DNA of 64,000 nt from Harmothoe impar (taxonomy: Eukaryota; Annelida; Polychaeta; Phyllodocida; Polynoidae), in NCBI GenBank assembly GCA_947462335.1, contig OX381705.1, forward strand, positions 3,958,703 through 4,022,702, given 5' to 3'. Made by a program: the position numbers and the translations under genes. The notes beneath the pieces were generated by a model that worked only from the letters and a program-made list of their open reading frames with translations, was not told the DNA's origin and searched no databases. Below are positions 37,281 to 48,402 of the stretch, piece after piece. Positions within the stretch are counted from its first letter, which is position 1, and each line of letters starts with the position of its first letter.

Positions 37281-40200
37281 ATGTCCTCCGAGACAGACCA
37301 CCAACAGGTGGACCCTCTTCAAGAGGGCGACTCCGCTAGCGGAGGAAATGAGGTTGTTAATCAACCTGACCTCGTGGACCAGGAATCTCTGGATTTCCTG
37401 GGACAAGGGGAGATAATGGACGTCGACGCTGACTCTCAGTCACCGCTTCGCCCTGCTAATGTCGCCGCCAATTACTTGGAAGGTCTAGACATTGAGGCCA
37501 TCAGCCCTGCTGACGGTCGCGCTGATACCGGTGAAGCTGAGTATCAGGATCAGGGTCTATTGTACCATGGAGAACCGCCGGCGGACGTTGAAAAACCCCG
37601 CCCGGCCGTACCAACCCTGGGAGGCTTCATGTCCAATTACGATGGACGTGAAGTCGAACTGCACGAGGACGTGCTAAGGCTCACGGCGGAGGGAGCTCCC
37701 CGCCGGATTGACCCGCTCACGAGCCAGGCCATATTGCTCTTCCTGTTAGTGGAGGAGCAGGAGGAGATGCCCCCGGACTGGTTTGTGTACTGGGAGGCAC
37801 TCCAGAAAGGACTAAGCGTATGCTACTGCTTACGACGAGCTGTCTTCGATTTGCATATCGCGGACATAAAGCGGTTAATGCCCGCACTCCCAATTCTGTC
37901 TTTGGACCCGAATTGTGGAGTAGCCGGGATGTTGTTGACTGGTGTCAACAGATACCGGGCACGAATCGGGAAACTCCGAGAGCCGAAAACCCGGAAGGAG
38001 TACGAGATTGCTGCCGCTAATACGCAGGGGGTAGTTTCGTATGTCCTGGATGTAGCCACTATTGAAGACTACATGGATTCTCACAACGTCAAACGAGATA
38101 TTGCCATATCTTGTTTGGTTGATGAGGCGGTTCGTACAGTACGAACCAGATCTTCCAGTGCGGAGGAGAAGGCGCGAATAAAAGCGCTGAAAGCCACACC
38201 TAGGGGGCGCGGCAGTAAAGGTGAGAGGGGGGCCTCAAACCGGTCAAGCTCGGCCGACAGCAACCAGTCGGACGAGTTTGTCCAGGAGAGAGGACGTCAG
38301 GCTCGCCGGAACGAGAAGGCAAGATTAGCTAACTTGCCGGACTCTGTATTAGCAGAGGGATTACCGGAACAACCTTCCGGAGGACAGCCCGTTATTCCCC
38401 GGGCTGAGGAGGTAACGGATGAGGCTATGGACATAAACGAAGCCAATACTCCGGAGCCCTCCAACACCAACACCACCACCACCACCCCGGCCCTTGTGGC
38501 AGATATGACCGCCGCCGCGGGAGCAGCGGCCGCCGTGGCGGCTGCGCTGGTATTTAATCCAGCACGTCTCAGCCCTCTCCGTAGTCCGGCTCATTCGGAT
38601 CCGGAAGAGGGAGAGGTTCCGGCTAACGCTGAGGAACCAGGAAATGCCCCAGAGGACCCCATTCCGCCTAATGACGTGATGAGGCGGGTCTGGCAGAACG
38701 CGAACAATAAGTTCCGCGTGTTTATTCCCAATTCATGGGAACAGTGTCCGATTGGTCCTACCAATTTCGGATGTCCACTTGCGACCAACTGTAAAGGTCA
38801 AAGTGACGATGAGGATTGGATCCGGAATACCCCCCGGGACCGTCCTCCGTCTGCTTTTTATCAGCAGTGGCTCGATCAACTCAGGATCCTGCCGGATACT
38901 TACTACAGTAAGGAGCAGAAGGAAAAACTTCTTTTTGCGATTAACCGCTGGTATAGCCAGCGGGAAAGGAATTGGTGCCCATTCGCTACGTGTGTAAACA
39001 CGATTGGCACAGACAGAACCGTGTTTGTAACAAAGCAACGGTTTCTGCGTCACCTCTGTGAAAATCACATGCACCACTGTGTGGTGTACCACTGTGATAT
39101 CACAGTAGGTAGGGAATCCCAGCTGTGTAACGGGTGTTTAGAACCCCGGAGAGGTGAGCTCATGCGCCACATGAAGGATTGCCATAACATGGGAATCAGT
39201 GCAGCTCGCAATCGTGTGAATGCGCTACATGACGCCGTATGTGACCAGTACAAGTCACTCACGGAGGAACAAAAGGCTAAGATCCGGCCGGCAACTCCCT
39301 TCTACTGCGAGGTCGCAGATGGGAAGTTCAAAGCCAGAATTGCCAGAGTGGACGGACGACATAAGTTCGCCATGAATGACGAGGAGTATACGGTGTTATG
39401 CACTACCCGTACTTCCCGCAGAGGTGGCGGTATTTTCCGTCAGCCGGAAACCCGGGGTAGTTCCCGGGGGAAGAGCCGGTCCGCCCGAGACCGCTCTCGA
39501 TCTCCTGCGGTCTCACCTGGACCAAAACGGAGACATGCCGGATCCAATTTAGAGGATCTCGATAATTCCTACTATGGGATTTATCATGCCCCGGAAGGTC
39601 GCGACTATTATCGCGAGTATCCAGACCCGCTGTTTACAGACCGGAAAGATCGGAAACGTGATTCCGGTGGTCAAGCGGCGGCGACTAACATGGATTACCG
39701 TTCCAGACGTCTGAGCAGTTCAGACAGTGCCACCAGTCAACCTGACTGTGGAGGTGCCCGGCCTAAAGAACCGGCTACCAGAACAAAGGCTTCCCTGCCT
39801 TTGACGTACCATCTGGGGACAACTGCAAAGCTAACCCCCAGGGACGTCCGGTCACCCACTACCCCAACTCGGGACATGCAGGGCTTGACCGTGAAAACGG
39901 AACCAAAATCACTAATCTCAGTGGTAACGCCTCGGGGCATAACTGTCCCGAAGGCTGCAGCAGTTGCGAAAGCGCCGCAAGCGGATGTTAAACCCGTGAT
40001 TCCTGCAGCCCAGGAGCCGGTTGTCATCCAGCCAGTCGCGGGCACCTCCCGCACGGAAACTACCGGTGGCGTAAAGTTAAAATACGTCCCGATAGTCAAC
40101 TACTTCTCTAGGGAAGAGAAGGCGAGCTGCGAAGTGGAACAGAGAATTGTAACAGAATTCCAGGAGTCCCAACGCGAGCTGGCGGTGGAGTATAACACCA

Positions 40201-40496
40201 AGATGTTAGGCCTGTTCACGCATGGCCTAAAGATTGCCCATCGGGAGGAGAAAGCATTGGTCGCTGTCGGCAATGCTGACTACTTGGCTAAAAAGTCAAG
40301 GGAAGCTGCTTCAGGCCAAAAGACCGCTGAGGCCGCCGCAGGGTTCGTTCAGCAAGAGAACGAGAAGTTAACCAAACGGTTACAGGACATGAACGTAAAA
40401 TTTTACGGGGTGTTCGGCGTGACTATCGATACCTGGGATGGCACAACTGAGCACGCGCTTGCTTTAATGAGGGCAAGAGATGAACCTTTAGGTTAA
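37281..40496 (+). CDS. Third ORF of the gypsy element, 1071 aa, unknown function
   Basis: A large intact frame 3' of pol on the same strand, where env lies in errantiviruses, but with no signal peptide or transmembrane segment, so it is not an envelope. Residues 1-110 are acidic and disordered. About 125-300 is a globular helical part (PLTSQAILLFLLVEEQEEMPPDWFVYW, VCYCLRRAVFDLHIADIKRLMP). About 300-470 is low complexity with Ala and Thr runs. About 475-670 is globular with two C2H2-like zinc motifs: WCPFATC...RFLRHLCENH (from about 563) and CNGCLEPRRGELMRHMKDCH (from about 615). An Arg/Ser-rich stretch (about 715-760) precedes a C-terminal helical, coiled-coil-like region (about 945-1060). 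I do not recognise the family. A nucleic-acid-binding or Gag-like accessory role is possible. Confidence 0.85.
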   Translation: MSSETDHQQVDPLQEGDSASGGNEVVNQPDLVDQESLDFLGQGEIMDVDADSQSPLRPANVAANYLEGLDIEAISPADGRADTGEAEYQDQGLLYHGEPPADVEKPRPAVPTLGGFMSNYDGREVELHEDVLRLTAEGAPRRIDPLTSQAILLFLLVEEQEEMPPDWFVYWEALQKGLSVCYCLRRAVFDLHIADIKRLMPALPILSLDPNCGVAGMLLTGVNRYRARIGKLREPKTRKEYEIAAANTQGVVSYVLDVATIEDYMDSHNVKRDIAISCLVDEAVRTVRTRSSSAEEKARIKALKATPRGRGSKGERGASNRSSSADSNQSDEFVQERGRQARRNEKARLANLPDSVLAEGLPEQPSGGQPVIPRAEEVTDEAMDINEANTPEPSNTNTTTTTPALVADMTAAAGAAAAVAAALVFNPARLSPLRSPAHSDPEEGEVPANAEEPGNAPEDPIPPNDVMRRVWQNANNKFRVFIPNSWEQCPIGPTNFGCPLATNCKGQSDDEDWIRNTPRDRPPSAFYQQWLDQLRILPDTYYSKEQKEKLLFAINRWYSQRERNWCPFATCVNTIGTDRTVFVTKQRFLRHLCENHMHHCVVYHCDITVGRESQLCNGCLEPRRGELMRHMKDCHNMGISAARNRVNALHDAVCDQYKSLTEEQKAKIRPATPFYCEVADGKFKARIARVDGRHKFAMNDEEYTVLCTTRTSRRGGGIFRQPETRGSSRGKSRSARDRSRSPAVSPGPKRRHAGSNLEDLDNSYYGIYHAPEGRDYYREYPDPLFTDRKDRKRDSGGQAAATNMDYRSRRLSSSDSATSQPDCGGARPKEPATRTKASLPLTYHLGTTAKLTPRDVRSPTTPTRDMQGLTVKTEPKSLISVVTPRGITVPKAAAVAKAPQADVKPVIPAAQEPVVIQPVAGTSRTETTGGVKLKYVPIVNYFSREEKASCEVEQRIVTEFQESQRELAVEYNTKMLGLFTHGLKIAHREEKALVAVGNADYLAKKSREAASGQKTAEAAAGFVQQENEKLTKRLQDMNVKFYGVFGVTIDTWDGTTEHALALMRARDEPLG

Positions 40497-41951
40497 AAAG
40501 ACTGATAAAAGGTTCAGAGTCTATTTCTAATTCTTTTAGGAATAGAGGAGGGAAATATAATAGTTTCCGGATAGATTAATTGTTGTTTCATTTAATCTGA
40601 CGTCATAAATTGTTTATGACGGGGTATCCCTTTTTGAGGGGAGGGGCATCTTTTTAGAGGCATATGGATCAACACGGGGGGAACCTTCCGTGGAAGCTCT
40701 GGACTTACCTAACTACTCAACTCTCAACTATAGCCTACCGATGGGGAATCAGGACTCCACCGGGAGGCTACCAACCTAACGTCCCTGAAACTAACTTTTG
40801 GGATACGTTACCATGATGTGTTCCTGATACTATTATGCTGAGTTATAAACTGTTCCCGTCCAAAGGATTACGTGTCAAACAGACAATGCTCGTGGTTCCA
40901 GATCTACTTATATATTTCATGAACATTCCTGGAGCTAGGATTACGTGTTAAACGGACAGTACTCGTGGTTTCCAGCCAGATTATAGTTATATATGTCATG
41001 AACTTTACTGGAGCGAGGACGGGATACTTATCGAGCTGTATACATATGAACTTACCTTCGGGTGATATTTATCCAAGAAACAGTATTAAGAAGAGGAGAG
41101 CACCTCACTCATTTGTCTATTAGAAGCGGAGAGCACCTTGACCACAACTAGATCACCAGTAAGCTATATTTAATTGTAAGGGTTTCCGGGTACACTGCCA
41201 GGTTACTCATTAAAACGTTTTTAATATATAAAATATCATTATTATGTGATACATATCACCTCAGGTGTTCCAATAAGGTATTCTCATATTTACCTTATGA
41301 ATCAGGTTTCATAATATGCTACATATGAAGATTGTATGATCTGATAAGCTAGGAAACGTGGCTACCCGTAATGTTTATATGAAGTCGTTAAGACTATGTG
41401 TATATACTAAATATACCGCCAGGTATTGTCGTGTGTGTTGACTCTGTTGTATGTTGCGAGAGATATTAATACTCCGGTTATATAATCGGATTACCCGGCT
41501 TAAAACAAAGGCTGTGGTTACTGTTATCCATTGTGTGAATGTTTTCATTAAATCACAAATCAATGTAAGACGCTGGTGGTTGTGAGTCCTTATCAGGACT
41601 GGTTTTTAATAACTTTTCTGTTCAAACTTAAATATATACACACCCCACGCGCATTTTTTTAAAACCGAGTAAGGAAACTTCATAAGGAAGTCATATCGAA
41701 ATGTGTCAAGCCGTTCGATTGTATGTATGATATTATATTCACATGTCATTAATAATCATCCGTTATGGTTGCTATTACAGTGTAATGCCATATTTATATT
41801 GAGTTTTATGATCTCGCTTGTGTAGTATGTCGTAATAATATGTTTACGCCCCTAGTTACTGTATAGACAATAACTATAAAGTCGTTGTTCTAAAAGGTTT
41901 TCTATGTACTAAGAAAACAGTATATATGTTCGTTACCACCTAGTTTTGTCT
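40497..41951 (+). other. 3' untranslated region of the gypsy element
   Basis: About 1.45 kb without a coding frame. It contains an imperfect tandem duplication (about 40865-40937 and 40938-41017) with GGATTACGTGT(C/T)AAAC and CTCGTGGTT. A shorter doublet with GGAGAGCACCT lies near 41096 and 41136. It is AT-rich. Confidence 0.7.
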
Positions 41952-41962
41952 AGGGGGGGTAG
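41952..41962 (+). other. Polypurine tract
   Basis: AGGGGGGGTAG ends exactly where the 3' LTR starts, as needed for plus-strand priming. The single T near the LTR border is tolerated in many elements. Confidence 0.7.
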
Positions 41963-42446
41963 TGTAGGGGCATGATATTACATATTAATCTCATACACGG
42001 TATTTCCGGGTAACGTCTGTTTACTCGGCTTCTCCACCTGGAGCTAGTGCACACAGTTCCCGGGAGAGGGCGCAGGTCCTCTTCAGGTGACCGTGTGCCG
42101 CTCTCAGGTGGGCGGCCGACCCACCCACCTGGCCACGTGACCTAAGAGCCGGTGTTATATAAGACCCATGTGTTTACCTGGAACGACAGTCAGTGCAGGC
42201 CCGACTGACGAGAGACTTCACATGTCCAACCGTGCGGACAGAGTTGTATGCTAAGAGTTGTATACTGACCGTTTCCTCTATTTATAGAGAAACCTGATCT
42301 ACCTGTGTGTATTCATTCTACACTGATCGTTCCCTAGTAAAGGAACTAGAGTTGTTATTCTTGTGAATAAAGATAGATATATTCTCGCACCTGGAAACTG
42401 CCGTGATCGTTGTTCTTTAACCTAGAGTTAATTACGAACCACCACA
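41963..42446 (+). repeat. 3' LTR (484 bp)
   Basis: Identical to 18917-19400 as far as I can compare. TG...CA ends. It supplies the poly(A) signal at 42366-42371. Confidence 0.95.
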
Positions 42447-42450
42447 CTTG
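42447..42450. repeat. Target site duplication of the gypsy element, right copy
   Basis: CTTG, matching 18913-18916. The following bases quickly enter satellite family B, so the element sits at the array's left edge. Confidence 0.75.
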
Positions 42451-44179
42451 TCTACAAATTTGCATTCGGGAGTAACAGGAATTTTTGATCAACCTCACAT
42501 TTGGGACTTACTACTTCTTTGAAATCGGCCCTTTCTTCAAGATTGACTAAATTTTTGGGATTGACTATGTGTTTTTGAGTGACTTTGCATTCGGGAGTGA
42601 CTATGTCCATGGCATTGACCTTACAACAAGCATTGACCAAATGGCTGAGATTGACAAGGAAACTTGGAACAACCTCACATTTGGGACTAACTTCTTCTTT
42701 GAAATCAACCCTTTTTTCAAGATTGATTAAATTTTGGGAATTGACTATGTTTTTTTGAGTGACTTTGCATTCGGGAGTGACTATGTCCATGGCATTGACC
42801 TTACAACGAGCATTGACCAAATGGCTGAGATTGAAAAGGAATTTTTCATCAACTTCACATTTGGGACTAACTTCTTCTTTGAAATCAACCCTTTTTTCAA
42901 GATTGACTAAACTTTTGGGATTGACTTTGTGTTTTTGAGTGACTTTACATTCGGGAGTGACTATGTCCATGGCATTGACCTAACAACAAGCATTGACCAA
43001 ATGGCTGAGATTGAAAAGGAATTTTTCATCAACTTCACATTCGGGACTAACTTCTTCTTTGAAATCAACCCTATTTTCGAGATTGACTACATTTTTGGGA
43101 TTGACTATGTGTTTTTGAGTGACTTTGCATTCGGGAGTGACTATGTCCATGGCATTGACCTTACAACAAGCATTGACCAAATGGCTGAGATTGAAAAGGA
43201 ATTTTTCATCAACTTCACATTTGGGACTAACTTCTTCTTTGAAATCCACCCTATTTTCAAGATTGACTAAATTTTTGGGATTGACTATGTGTTTTTGAGT
43301 GACTTTGCATTCGGGAGTGACTATGTCCATGGCATTGACCTTACAACGAGCATTGTCCAAATGGCTGAGATTGAAAAGGAATTTTGGATTAACCTCACAT
43401 TTGGGACTAACTTCTTCTTTGAAATCAACCCTTTTTTCAAGATTGACTAAATTTTTGGAATTGATTATGTGTTTTTGAGTGACTTTGCATTCGGGAGTGA
43501 CTATGTCCATGGCATTGACCTCACAAGGCGTATTGACCAAATGGCTGAGATTGAAAAGGAATTTTGGATGAACCTCACATTTGGGACTAACTTCTTCTTT
43601 GAAATCAACCCTTTTTTCAAGATTGACTAAATTTTGGGAATTGACTATGTTTTTTTGAGTGACTTTGCATTCGGGAGTGACTATGTCCATGGCATTGACT
43701 TTACAACAAGCATTGACCAAATGGCTGAGATTGAAAAGGAATTTTTCATCAACTGCACATTTGGGACTAACTTCTTCTCTGAAATCAACCCTATTTTCAA
43801 GATTGACTACATTTTTGGGATTGACTATGTGTTTTTGAGTGACTTTGCATTCGGGAGTGACTATGTCCATGGTATTGACCTTACAACGAGCATTGACTAA
43901 ATGGCTGAGATTGACAAGGAATTTTGGATCAACCTCACATTCGGGACTAACTTCTTCCTTGAAATCATCCCTTTTTTTAAGATTGACTAAACTTTTGGGA
44001 TTGACTATGTGTTTTTGAGTGACTTTGCGTTCGGGAGTGACTATGTCCATGGCATTGACCTTGAAACGAGCATTGACCAAATGGCTGAGATTGAAAAGGA
44101 ATTTTGGATCAACCTCACATTTGGGACTAACTTCTTGTTTGAAATCAACCCTTTTTTCAAGACTGACTAAATTTTTGGG

Positions 44180-47100
44180 ATTGACTATGTGTTTTTGAGT
44201 GACTTTGCATTTGGGATTGACTATGTCCATGGCATTGACCTTACAACGAGCATTGTCCAAATGGCTGAGATTGAAAAGGAATTTTTCATCAACTTCACAT
44301 TTGGGACTGACTTCTTCCTTGAAATTGTCCCTTTTTTCAAGATTAACTAAACTTTTGGGATTGACTATGTGTTTTTGAGTGACTTTGCATTCGGGAGTGA
44401 CTATGTCCATGGCATTGACCTTACAACAAGCATTGACCAAATGGCTGAGATTGAAAAGGAATTTTTCATCAACTTCACATTTGGGACTAACTTCTTCTTT
44501 GAAATCCACCCTATTTTCAAGATTGACTAAATTTTTGGGATTGACTATGTGTTTTTGAGTGACTTTGCATTCGGGAGTGACTATGTCCATGGCATTGACC
44601 TTACAACGAGCATGGTCCAAATGGCTGAGATTGAAAAGGAATTTTGGATTAACCTCACATTTGGGACTAACTTCTTTTTGAAATCAACCCTTTTTTTTAG
44701 ATTGACTAAATTTTTGGAATTGACTTTGTGTTTTTGAGTGACTTTGCATTCGGGAGTGACTATGTCCATGGCATTGACCTCACAAGGCGTATTGACCAAA
44801 TGGCTGAGATTGAAAAGGAATTTTGGATGAATCTCACATTTGGGACTAACTTCTTCTTTGAAATCAACCCTTTTTTCAAGATTGACTAAATTTTGGGAAT
44901 TGACTATGTTTTTATGAGTGACTTTGCATTCGGGAGTGACTATGTCCATGGCATTGACTTTACAACAAGCATTGACCAAATGGCTGAGATTGAAAAGGAA
45001 TTTTTCATCAACTGCACATTTGGGACTAACTTCTTGTCTGAAATCAACCCTATTTTCAAGATTGACTACATTTTTGGGATTGACTATGTGTTTTTGATTG
45101 ACTTTGCATTCGGGAGTGACTATGTCCATGGTATTGACCTAACAACGAGCATTGACTAAATGGCTGAGATTGAAAAGGAATTTTGGATCAACCTCACATT
45201 CAGGACTAACTTCTTCTTTGAAATCAACCCTATTTTCAAGATTGACTAAATTCTTGGAATTGATTATGCGCTTTTGAGTGACTTTGCATTTTTGAGTGAC
45301 TATGTCCATGGCATTGACCTTACAACGAGCATTGACCAAATGGCTGAGATTGAAAAGGAATTTTGGATGAACCTCACATTTGGGACTAACTTCTTCTTTG
45401 AAATCAACCCTTTTTTCAAGATTGACTAAATTTTGGGAATTGACTATGTTTTTTGAGTGACTTTGCATTCGGGAGTGACTATGTCCATGGCATTGACTTT
45501 ACAACAAGCATTGACCAAATGGCTGAGATTGAAAAGGAATTTTTCATCAACTGCACATTTGGGACTAACTTCTTCTCTGAAATCAACCCTATTTTCAAGA
45601 TTGACTACATTTTTGGGATTGACTATGTGTTTTTGAGTGACTTTGCGTTCGGGAGTGACTATGTCCATGGCATTGACCTTGAAACGAGCATTGACCAAAT
45701 GGCTGAGATTGAAAAGGAATTTTGGATCAACCTCACATTTGGGACTAACTTCTTGTTTGAAATCAACCCTTTTTTCAAGACTGACTAAATTTTTGGGATT
45801 GACTATGTGTTTTTGATTGACTTTGCATTCGGGAGTGACTATGTCCATGGTATTGACCTAACAACGAGCATTGACTAAATGGCTGAGATTGAAAAGGAAT
45901 TTTGGATTAACCTCACATTCAGGACTAACTTCTTCTTTGAAATCAACCCTATTTTCAAGATTGACTAAATTCTTGGAATTGATTATGTGCTTTTGAGTGA
46001 CTTTGCATTTGGGATTGACTATGTCCATGGCATTGACCTTACAACGAGCATTGTCCAAATGGCTGAGATTGAAAAGGAATTTTTCATCAACTTCACATTT
46101 GGGACTGACTTCTTCCTTGAAATTGTCCCTTTTTTCAAGATTAACTAAACTTTTGGGATTGACTATGTGTTTTTGAGTGACTTTGCATTCGGGAGTGACT
46201 ATGTCCATGGCATTGACCTTACAACAAGCATTGACCAAATGGCTGAGATTGAAAAGGAATTTTTCATCAACTTCACATTTGGGACTAACTTCTTCTTTGA
46301 AATCCACCCTATTTTCAAGATTGACTAAATTTTTGGGATTGACTGTGTGTTTTTGAGTGACTTTGCATTCGGGAGTGACTATGTCCATGGCATTGACCTT
46401 ACAACGAGCATGGTCCAAATGGCTGAGATTGAAAAGGAATTTTGGATTAACCTCACATTTGGGACTAACTTCTTTTTGAAATCAACCCTTTTTTTTAGAT
46501 TGACTAAATTTTTGGAATTGACTTTGTGTTTTTGAGTGACTTTGCATTCGGGAGTGACTATGTCCATGGCATTGACCTCACAAGGCGTATTGACCAAATG
46601 GCTGAGATTGAAAAGGAATTTTGGATGAATCTCACATTTGGGACTAAATTCTTCTTTGAAATCAACCCTTTTTTCAAGATTGACTAAATTTTGGGAATTG
46701 ACTATGTTTTTATGAGTGACTTTGCATTCGGGAGTGACTATGTCCATGGCATTGACTTTACAACAAGCATTGACCAAATGGCTGAGATTGAAAAGGAATT
46801 TTTCATCAACTGCACATTTGGGACTAACTTCTTCTCTGAAATCAACCCTATTTTCAAGATTGACTACATTTTTGGGATTGACTATGTGTTTTTGATTGAC
46901 TTTGCATTCGGGAGTGACTATGTCCATGGTATTGACCTAACAACGAGCATTGACTAAATGGCTGAGATTGAAAAGGAATTTTGGATCAACCTCACATTCA
47001 GGACTAACTTCTTCTTTGAAATCAACCCTATTTTCAAGATTGACTAAATTCTTGGAATTGATCATGCGCTTTTGAGTGACTTTGCATTTTTGAGTGACTA

Positions 47101-47260
47101 TGTCCATGGCATTGACCTTACAATAAGCATTGACCAAATGGCTGAGATTGAAAAGGAATTTTGGATGAACCTCACATTTGGGACTAACTTCTTCTTTGAA
47201 ATCAACCCTTTTTTCAAGATTGACTAAATTTTGGGAATTGACTATGTTTTTTGAGTGACT
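44180..47260. repeat. Higher-order repeat in family B: 10-monomer (1798 bp) duplication
   Basis: Marker variants in about 44180-45460 recur at +1798 bp in about 45980-47260. These include the monomer with CTTCTTTTTGAAATC (one base lost) and the CATTTTTGAGTGAC variant. 1798 is ten monomers minus two single-base deletions. Confidence 0.75.
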
Positions 47261-48147
47261 TTGCATTCGGGAGTGACTTTGTCCATGGCATTGACTTTAC
47301 AATAAGCATTGACCAAATGGCTGAGATTGAAAAGGAATTTTTCATCAACTGCACATTTGGGACTAACTTCTTCTCTGAAATCAACCCTATTTTCAAGATT
47401 GACTACATTTTTGGGATTGACTATGTGTTTTTGAGTGACTTTGCATTCGGGAGTGACTATGTCCATGGTATTGACCTTACAACGAGCATTGACTAAATGG
47501 CTGAGATTGAAAAGGAATTTTGGATCAACCTCACATTCGGGACTAACTTCTTCCTTGAAATCATCCCTTTTTTCAAGATTGACTAAACTTTTGGGATTGA
47601 CTATGTGTTTTTGAGTGACTTTGCATTTGGGAGTGACTATGTCCATGGCATTGACCTTACAACGAGCATTGTCCAAATGGCTGAGATTGAAAAGGAATTT
47701 TTCATCAACTTCACATTTGGGACTGACTTCTTCCTTGAAATTGTCTCTTTTTTCAAGATTAACTAAACTTTTGGGATTGACTATGTGTTTTTGAGTGACT
47801 TTGCATTCGGGAGTGACTATGTCCATGGTATTGACCTAACAACGAGCATTGACCAAATGGCTGAGATTGAAAAGGAATTTTTCATCAACTTCACATTTGG
47901 GACTAACTTCTTCTTTGAAATCCACCCTATTTTCAAGATTGACTAAATTTTTGGGATTGACTATTTTTTTTTGAGTGACTTTGCATTCGGGAGTGACTAT
48001 GTCCATGGCATTGACCTCACAAGGCGTATTGACCAAATGGCTGAGATTGAAAAGGAATTTTGGATGAACCTCACATTTGGGACTGACTTCTTCCTTGAAA
48101 TCAACCCTATTTTCAAGATTGACTAAATTTTTGGAATTGACTATGTG

Positions 48148-48402
48148 CATTTTTTTGACAATGTCTCATCATGGTAATTTAGCAATAGGTCTTCTGTACT
48201 ATTTTCAAGATTGACTAAATTTTTGGGATTGACTATGTGTTTTTGAGTGACTTTGCATTCACATTCACATTCACATTTGGGACTAACTTCTTCTTTGAAA
48301 TCAACCCTATTTTCAAGATTGACTAAATTTTTGGAATTGACTATGTGCATTTTTTTGACAATGTCTCATCATGGTAATTTAGCAATAGGTCTTCTGTACT
48401 AT
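48148..48402. repeat. Family A fragments inside family B
   Basis: Two ~55-bp stretches (48148-48202 and 48348-48402) with TTTTTTTGACAATGTCTCAT and AGCAATAGGTCTTCTGTACT belong to the 192-bp repeat of family A. Between them a monomer carries a CATTCA triplet expansion (near 48256-48278). The spacing of about 200 bp indicates a local duplication after the first insertion. Confidence 0.85.

Larger units (their letters stand above)
18917..42446 (+). mobile_element. Ty3/gypsy LTR retrotransposon, split by a Polinton
   Basis: The element has identical 484-bp LTRs, a tRNA-type primer binding site, gag, pol in the order protease-RT-RNase H-integrase, an additional third ORF, a polypurine tract and a 4-bp target duplication. 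Without the nested 10,529-bp Polinton and its 6-bp duplication it is about 13.0 kb, large for the superfamily because of the third ORF and a 1.5-kb 3' leader. Integrase lies after RNase H, as in Ty3/gypsy and not Ty1/copia. The identical LTRs indicate a recent insertion. The Polinton interrupts RT, so this copy cannot make an intact Pol. Confidence 0.95.

Noticed and set aside
37102..37416. 104-codon frame starting at the NRF1-like palindrome
   Set aside because: Its ATG lies upstream of the predicted transcript start, and the frame overlaps the true third ORF.
37281..40496. Envelope protein
   Set aside because: No signal peptide, transmembrane helix or furin-type site; the protein is soluble in character with zinc motifs.
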